Assembly (NCBI RefSeq): GCF_030272615.1
Contig: NC_081415.1
Span: forward strand, 378,499,892 to 378,563,891
DNA from: Cryptomeria japonica
Taxonomy: Eukaryota; Streptophyta; Pinopsida; Cupressales; Cupressaceae
Direction of reading: 5' to 3'
Length of the DNA stretch: 64,000 nt
This document shows, one piece after another, positions 57,201 to 64,000 of the stretch. Numbering within the stretch: position 1 is the stretch's first letter; every line of letters starts with the position of its first letter. Made by a program: the position numbers and the translations under genes. Under the pieces are notes generated by a model. It did no database searches. It was given only the letters and a program-made list of their open reading frames with translations, and was not told where the DNA came from.

Positions 57201-58689
57201 GTCACAAGGGCACACATAAATCAAAGTATCACAATCAGGCATCAGTTATTAGGGCATGATCCAATATGCAGGTAGAAGAATCAGATTTTTTTGTAGCCAA
57301 GAGCATAATTTTTTTAACTGCTAACAATCATGGAAAAGGTTTTTTCCCTTTTGGAAGGTCGTTGTCACATCACAAGAATAAAAAACCAAATGAAGGTTTC
57401 AAAAGGGCAAACAGGTGAAGAAAATCACCATTTTCTGAGGTTGCACAATGGCTAGTGGCTAATGTTGCACATGAAAGTTTGCAAATGATATGCAAGCCAA
57501 ATTTTACCATTAATGAGTCATAGCTAGGGCATTCAAATGAAGGATAGGGCACATGGCAAATGTCAAAAAATCATGGGTATTATTTTTATCTACATTCAAT
57601 AATTTTTTTTGAGCTACAAATTTTGTAAAGGCATCTTTCAAATAATCTTCCAAAGTGTGAAATTTTTAGGAAATTTTGATTTATGTGGAAGAGCCTTATT
57701 TTCTATGGTATTATCTAGTAACAAAAATTCCATTAGAAAAATATTTTGAACTCAACTTCCACACCTAGAAAGTAAAATATCAAATATAATTGATGAACAT
57801 GAATTTGTGGGGAATAGCCAATGGTGTTAATGTTAACTTCTCTTCCAATTAGAAAGGGAAGCTCCTGTACGATAAAAAATTAACCTGCTATGAACAATAT
57901 GTACTTACAATTTACAATGTCATTCTACGGATTGCATGTCAAGCTATATAAACTTTAAAAAACTTTAAAATGAGTCTTTTTAGGTTTGCCTAGGTAAAAG
58001 GTTGAGATTCTCTTTCAATACGAGACAAAGAATTCTATGCTTTTTTATTGAAAATAAATCCTAAGATTAAACACTCCTAACAATGCAAGCACACGCGAAT
58101 TGGATACGTTCAAGCACATACACACAATGTTATATGTTAAGACACAATAGTTGCATTCAAAGATACATTTACCAACCTAAAACCTACTATAATACAAAGC
58201 TTTTTTTTATTGTGAATTTTAACTCATAAAGCACAATAACACATCAATAATAAACTAGAAATTTTAAATATTAACCTAAAACCTACTACAATACAAAGCT
58301 TTTAGTGATTGTTAAGTTTTAAGTTATAAAACACAATAGAACATCAATAGTAAATTAGAAGTGAAATGCCATACTAAATAACTATTGAATAAACACTAAA
58401 TTTCAGAATAATAATCATGAGTATTCAATGAATAGTGACTTTCACAATATGTAGGCATGAGAATTACCATCAAGAATTAGGTACAAAATATTTAAATTGT
58501 TTACAAAGCAATGCATGAAAATAAACGAAGGAAATCATCTACTAACTTTACTTACAATAGGGTATTAGCAAAAATGATTTGGTGAAAGATAACCAAAACA
58601 TTTTGAGGTCACTTAAAAGTCATTCAACAAAAGTTGTACGCAGATCAACACCATACCAAGAGATCATTAAGTGTGGGAGATATGGTTTT
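57201..58689. other. AT-rich unassigned sequence
   Basis: No recognisable coding domain. A tandem duplication of about 99 bp lies at 58174-58372 (unit start AACCTAAAACCTACTA at 58174 and 58273). The first few hundred bases may be eroded LINE sequence. Confidence 0.5.
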
Positions 58690-59097
58690 TCAACTCCTAT
58701 AGATTTATAACAAAACTACTATAAAGTGAAGTGGATTTGAAAAGCTCAAAGCTTGTTTTATGGACCATATAAAATTTTAAAAAGGCTTCATGAAATGGCT
58801 TATGAGTTAAAGTTTCCCACAAGTAGTCAGCTTCACAATGTTTTCCATGTGTCTTGCCCCAAAAAGGTACCTGGCTAAAATATTGCATCCTTAATTGATC
58901 TACTACCCTTGGATGATGAGGAGAAACTCATATTGGTTCCAAATGTCATCATTGACATATGAGAGAAGAAATTGAGGGACAAAATAATCATAGAATACTC
59001 AGCCCACTAAAGAAACCCACCTATAGAGAATGCTACTTTGGAGGAGCCAAAGATATTTGAACATCCAACACTCCATTGATTTTGAGAACAACAAACT
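58690..59097 (+). pseudogene. Chromovirus integrase C-terminus and chromodomain remnant
   Basis: Translation gives MAYELKFPTSSQLHNVFHVS (about 58795-58855), CPKKVPG, LLPLDDEEKLILVPNVIIDI, LRDKIIIEYSAH, then PPIENATLEEPKIFEHPTLH (about 59020-59080). This matches the end of gypsy polyproteins of the VFHVSCLKK type with a decayed chromodomain (usual EYLVKWKNLP reads EYSAH-stop-RNPP). It ends 20 bases before an LTR-like TGTAATGTCCCC. Confidence 0.78.
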
Positions 59098-59219
59098 TGT
59101 AATGTCCCCTTTTATTTACTCCATTGATTTTGAGAAGAGCGAACTTGGCATATCTCATGATGTTTCTCCTAGTTATAAGTAGTACTTGCAATAAAAGGCT
59201 TCACACTAGGAACATTACA
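59098..59219 (+). repeat. LTR-like fragment with inverted ends
   Basis: It starts TGTAATGTCCCC just after the chromovirus 3' coding end and ends GGAACATTACA, giving near-perfect inverted termini over only 122 bp. It is probably a deleted LTR. No target duplication was found. Confidence 0.45.
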
Positions 59220-59259
59220 AAGAACAAATAATACTTGTAAATGCAATTAGTTAGAACTC

Positions 59260-59640
59260 TCTACAATGGATGGGCCCTACCTCTATGGGCTAGCAAAGGC
59301 CTTACTAATTTAGTCTCTAATCTGGGAGTAGGATTCATCATAGCTGTAGTTGTCTTAATTATCATCGTATTTTCTATTTTGTCCTTTACATAGTTAGCAA
59401 GGAGAGCCTTTATATCTTGTATAACCTTAAGTTCTATTGAATTATACATCTGCACATCATGGCTAGAAATTTGTGCAAGGTAAATTTGAGGTGATCAATG
59501 TTTCCTCTTATTTGAAAGCCACAATAATTGCACACCACCAGTCTTGCCTTTGAACTCAGTGTGCCATACTTCCTAATAATAGGATTCTTGGACTCTCTTC
59601 CACTATGAATATCTAAGGGCGCCATCTCTATCTTGAAAAA
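59260..59640 (-). pseudogene. hAT-type transposase N-terminus with BED zinc finger
   Basis: From 59625 on the minus strand: a MAPLDIHSGRESKNPIIRKY leader, then KARLVVCNYCGFQIRGNIDH and LKFTLHKF, a BED-finger pattern (CxxC, then His-rich) as found at the start of plant hAT/DUF659 proteins. A frame shift leads to QMYNSIELKVIQDIKALLAN, resembling the following helical linker. The rest of the transposase is absent. Confidence 0.65.
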
Positions 59641-61059
59641 TAGGAAACCTTAGCAAACCTTAGCAGACTTAAAAAAACAAGCATGTTTCAAATTTTAAAT
59701 TTATAAACCCTAGCTTTAAAATAAAGAAGAAATGGAGACAACAAGATACATAAAATAAGACATAGAAACCCTAGAAATACTTGACTACAATAATAATGAA
59801 AGAAAACAAATAGTTATGTTCCAGAATCTATTTGGGATGGGGACAACATGGGACAACGGGATGCATTTCAGAGATGGTAGGGTAGAATATGCTCCACAAT
59901 CTATTTGGGATGGAGACAACATGGGATAGAGGGATGCAAAATTGGAAAATTAAAAAATAGAGAAAATCTTAATTACTCATAGATAAGGCACCTATTATAT
60001 ACATTATAAAATCAACCAACCAACCAAAGTACAAAGGAAGTCTTACTATTACACCATTGTCCTTTTTTTCAAGTCGTGTAGGCTTGGGACACTAATGAAC
60101 ATGGCCCTCCTCCCCTCTCCTCAGTGCATCCAAAAGGCTTCTAGGACTTTATAGGGTCCACGTACTAACCTTCCCAAAACTCCAACCACTGAACTTCCCA
60201 TCAAACCCTATTTGGAAAACAAGAAATTGTTGTCTCACTGGTTTTGCTAAGATAGTCACAGTCACTGTTAACTTAGGAAAACCAAAGGATTGCTTAGTTA
60301 TTGGTTCTTCAACTTGGTGACCCTTTCTCTTTTCAATGGATCCCTCACATGTTCCTCTTTCCCTTCACTAGACTCCCCAAGAACCATTGATGCATTCACA
60401 CCACTTCAAACTCCATGAAATCACTGTGTTTCAGACTGTGACTCAGAAATCAGTCCCTTGAATTCAATTAGCATGTGCCAAAATTACTCATGAGCCCCTG
60501 CAAACACCAAAATATGAAAAAGGCATGATATTTTACAAGTTCCCACAAGTTTTGGTGGTTTTCCTATGGCTACAAATGATGCATTACATTACTTATGGTC
60601 ACTGTTAACCCTAGGAAGGGTTTTAACAGTGCTTTACAAAAAATGGAATATCTTTTTCAAAAGAAAATCAAATTGGATGAAACCAAAGCCAAAATAGAGG
60701 GGATGTCTTTGAGTACCCTTGGGTTGGTGTGTGCTTACTTGGTATTATGAGTTGTGTCCAAAATCCATTAGGAGTCCTAATTGGAGAAGGGCTTGAGGGA
60801 GTAAGATTTTGTGAGTTGGTGTGATTCAAGGGTTGGAAGGCCTCAAGATAGATTTGGGCAAGGTGAGAATTTCCCATGTGATGTATGTCAATGGTTGTAT
60901 GGGACTAGGGAGTAGGAGTGAGTCTTTGGGGTGTCGAAGCAACCTGAGGGGCTAGTAGGATAGTGAGGGCTTAGGGTTTTCTCCCTATTTAATGGGTGAG
61001 TTGGGAGAAAGATCTCCCTAATTGATTGAGATTGGTAGATGCTCTACATCATAATTCTC
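59641..61059. other. Unassigned intergenic sequence
   Basis: No coding domain was recognised. An imperfect direct repeat of about 54 bp (AATCTATTTGGGATGGGGAC at 59823, AATCTATTTGGGATGGAGAC at 59898, period about 75) was seen. Confidence 0.5.
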
Positions 61060-61270
61060 CAATGTTGACCTTACCTAATTCTTTGTTTCTCATTGAAGCT
61101 TACACAAATTCTATTGAGCATGTCATGGGAGCCATCTTGTTATAAGATGGTAAAATAGTATGCTACTATTCAAAGGTTTTCTTTTCAACAATGAGGGACT
61201 ATCTAGCTTATGATAGAACTTTATGCATTAGTCTAGGCGATGAGAAAGCATATAAAAAATAGTATGAGAA
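61060..61270 (+). pseudogene. Isolated gypsy RNase H fragment
   Basis: SFLIEAYTNSIEHVMGAILL-stop-DGKIVCYYSKVFFSTMRDYLAYDRTL corresponds to the start of Ty3/gypsy RNase H (usual FIVEADAS, GAVLLQDG, PVAYFSKKL, YPTYDKEL). The catalytic Asp is Tyr and the stop replaces Gln (TAA). No flanking RT or integrase was seen. Confidence 0.65.
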
Positions 61271-63002
61271 AGACTCAAATTATGGGGAATACAAATAGCA
61301 AGAAAATACATGATCATCAAGGGAAAATATAAGATTGGTTGACAAATATAAGATAGCAACCATGCAGATCATACAACAGTGATAAGGAGAATGCCTAAAT
61401 AATAGTCCATATGAATCACCAAGTAATAGAAGTATATAGTCATAATAATCCTCACATAGAGAAACCATGGAGTCAAAGAACACTGTCCAATGTATAGTTA
61501 TAGAAGGATAAGAAATTTATATCCATCTATTCTATTGATACATTATTATAGGAGATAAATAGCTATAACAGTCCTAATGATTCTATAGAGCAGTCATAAT
61601 GGATTAAGAGAATGCAATAGTGAATGTACCAATATCAGTATAGTGCCAATGAAAATATCATGCATGAGGATTATTCATAGCAATCAATGGCACAAAGGAT
61701 AGTATAAGCCCAAAATTAAAGGAAGATCATCACACAGTGTATATTTGTCACAAGCATTAGAAGTCACAAGAAAAATATAGTGTTATGAATCACAATAAGT
61801 TCCTTGGAGAGTGAGAAAACACCAAAAAGAAGGTCATCCAAATTGTAGAGCAACACAAAAGCCATAGATTGGAGGTAGAATACAATCATGAACCATTTTT
61901 TTTTAAAAGATAGGGTTAGTGCCTAGTCATGGTAGTATCACAAGAACAATGTTTTCTAGATCATTTGATAGTCAAGGGTGAAAACAAAGTCCCACACTTC
62001 ATAGTTAAAGGACACTCCCAAATTCGGGTACATCAAAAGCATAAAAGCAATAGTTATAGTGGCTAAGGGTCCCAAAACCAAGAGATCAATAATGAATACA
62101 GGATCAAGTGCAAACACCATTATCATGATCACTATACAAAGGTCACAGTCCATTCACTGGAAAACAAATAAGAGAGAAATAATGACTTAAGATGCAAAGC
62201 ACAGTCTTCCATTCATCAAGATAGTAGCATCAAAGTAAATACAATGAAAAATACAGTCTTAGAAAGGAATCTTGATATTAATAAGGACATTGGAATTTAT
62301 AGCATTATAACTGATCAAAAGTCACCATCATGGAGGTATCCTTCACAATCATATGATATAACAAGAATGAATAATGTATTGATAGCCATCAAAGAGTTTT
62401 TCATAGTGTTTTATTGTAGTAGAAAAGTGATCATGATTATAATTTCAATCCAAATACCTTCAAAGGAGGAACTTCAACATAGGATTAGCAATCTAAGGAC
62501 AGTTTGCAACCATGGAATTTATAAATAGTTCAAAGTCCAACACAATGAATAATGAAATACTACTACAACAATTCTTCATGGATAGTCCATAGCCTTATAA
62601 CAAATACACTAAAAAGGGCAAAAAAGATCACTATTAGCATGGGTTTGAGACAATATAAAATGATCAAAATATATAGTTATTAGCAATCATAAATTGTCTT
62701 AGAGGATTGACAAAGAAAAACATAGGTGTTCTCCTCATAGAACATAGAGATATGAAGCAATAACGAGATGTGACGTAACAGTTATAAAATTTGGATGAAC
62801 TCAAAGAGACATTTACAAATACAACCTACCCTTTATAATACCTAATTGAAAAAATGGATGCAATGCAAGTCCTTGTATCAATAATGTTTGGTAGATAGTA
62901 AAAAACTAGAACAATAAATTCCATATAAAAGTGGTTAGACTTAAAATGATAAGGAAAATTTAAAAATGCTAAAGAAAATGTCAACTAATAAAAAAACTTA
63001 CA
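61271..63002. other. AT-rich unassigned sequence
   Basis: I see no coding domain, LTR signal or tandem structure that I can support. Short words such as CACAATAG and ATAGTC recur without a fixed period. Confidence 0.4.
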
Positions 63003-63160
63003 AGGATGAGGCATATTCATAACTTTTGCAGTCCCGCCATGCATATCAACACTAGAAGCAACTCATACTGTTAGTGTACATACAAGACAATATGGGAGTT
63101 CATTATACCCAACAACTTGTGGTGTTGTTATTCGTGTTGGCTCTATTGGACCCTGCAATT
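63003..63160 (-). pseudogene. Exon-like segment with splice-site signals
   Basis: On the minus strand CTTAATTGCAG precedes GGTCCAATAGAGCC at about 63155, and the segment ends CATCCTT before GTAAGTTTTTT at about 63003. That is a good acceptor and donor about 150 bases apart. The frame GPIEPTRITTPQVVGYNELP is open for 30 codons before a TGA. It may be a relic exon of a transposase-type gene; no family was recognised. Confidence 0.3.
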
Positions 63161-63339
63161 AAGATTCAATATACATTATTCAATAAGATTAACTGTGCAA
63201 CATAATGAAATATTGAAAAGTGTGTTATCTTATTTAGCTTCACTTGGTTTTGAGAATAGTTTAATATTCTCTACTTAACAGGGCCAACCATGTGAAGGTG
63301 GAAGCTCATTTGGCCCCTCCCCCCTAAGATCACTCTAAG

Positions 63340-63545
63340 TTCCCCGTTAACATCTAACATTCATTAATTCTTTCTACCTTTAATAAAATATAACATTCAT
63401 TCATTAATATCACATAACATTCATTAACACATAGCATTGATCAACATTAATTAACATGCAACATTCATCAATATTAATTAACACATATCATTCATAACCA
63501 TTCATTAGCACACAATTACATTCATTAACACATAAAAATCAATTA
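63340..63545. repeat. Degenerate minisatellite of ATTAACACATA/CATTCAT words
   Basis: At least eight imperfect copies of CATTCATTAACACATA-like units occur, roughly 20-25 bases each. Confidence 0.7.
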
Positions 63546-63589
63546 TTATCAAATAAGGTATATTACAATCATTTCTTTTTTTGTTTTTT

Positions 63590-64000
63590 ATTTGAAGCTA
63601 TGAAAAGAATAAGTGGAGAATCATTTTCTTCATCATTTTCCCCCTCTTCAGTTGTTCTATCCTCTGCTCGTGATCTTGATGTATGCCTAGTCTTATACTA
63701 AGGACGAGGACACTGAAGCGAAGGGGAGTCCTCTGCAATAACAAAGAAATAGGTTAAATTCAAAACATTTTTTATTATTGTTACAAGTATTTCTTTAATT
63801 TAGAGAACATAACTGTGGCACTCTTTACTTGATGGGGCCACATCATTTTGTCTAGCCTCAACCTCAACATGCTAAACACCCTCTACATCCTCTGGAATTG
63901 AAATACTAAAGGTTACATTAATGTTGAACACCAATTGCAATTAAATTTGTTTAAAGGATTAACCATGGTCCTCTTTACCTGATTGGGGAACATCATGTTC
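63590..64000 (-). other. Possible tandemly related exons at window edge
   Basis: On the minus strand TTCTTTGTTATTGCAG precedes an open stretch (YKTRHTSRSRAEDRTTEEGE, NDEENDSPLILF). Upstream, two similar exon-end candidates end CCCCATCAAGTAAAG (about 63820) and CCCCAATCAGGTAAAG (about 63978), suggesting a duplicated exon-intron unit of about 160 bases. No domain was recognised; the gene continues past the window if real. Confidence 0.3.

Noticed and set aside
62244-62528. 94-residue open frame
   Set aside because: AT-rich composition, no domain, and no neighbouring coding signal.

Overview
This window looks like intergenic DNA from a seed plant with a very large, repeat-rich genome; a gymnosperm is my guess, not something I can prove. 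I found no intact host gene. Almost everything I can name is a degenerate, nested LTR retrotransposon, with smaller LINE, hAT and palindrome-array remnants. Coding parts are full of frameshifts and stops, so they are entered as pseudogenes.

Left third (1-24451). Element A (1-5674) is a Sirevirus-type Ty1/copia element with a 2.5 kb LTR, an iMet-type primer site and a gag remnant but no pol. It sits in the gag of element B (5675-24451), a Sirevirus-type copia with gag, protease, integrase, RT and RNase H remnants. B's 3' LTR is itself split by element C (10705-23566, minus strand), a 12.9 kb Ty3/gypsy chromovirus with about 4 kb LTRs and a 5 bp near-perfect target duplication.

Middle (24452-45636). 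Element D is a Tat-like Ty3/gypsy element (gag, protease region, RT, RNase H, a second RNase H, integrase). It has been split by element E (34397-41132), carries a 755 bp solo LTR (41401-42155), and has a roughly 1 kb GC-rich, organelle-like segment (about 25410-26420) in its leader. E is a pol-less copia-type element: gag coiled coil, four zinc knuckles, then a large, unrecognised second ORF where pol should be. D ends in a PPT followed by a 2.2 kb LTR that is in turn followed by a primer site and a new gag (element G), so one LTR serves two internal regions.

Right third (45637-64000). G's gag is broken by H, a 4.8 kb solo LTR with a perfect ATAAG duplication, and by F, an internally deleted chromovirus with a perfect GTAAA duplication. 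Beyond G are a palindrome array, a LINE RT fragment, a chromovirus 3' end, a hAT BED-finger fragment, an isolated RNase H fragment, and splice-signal-bearing sequence at the right edge.

How the parts work together. B, and relatives elsewhere in the genome, would have supplied enzymes for the pol-less A and E, which share B's PPT and LTR-end architecture. The most interesting signals are non-coding. One is a hairpin at the LTR end with compensatory stem changes in A, B and E. Another is a set of inverted repeats around the PPT/LTR junction. A third is tandem hairpin arrays inside the two big gypsy LTRs (C and H). The stop codons traced in C are almost all CAG to TAG or CGA to TGA, the signature of cytosine-methylation decay.
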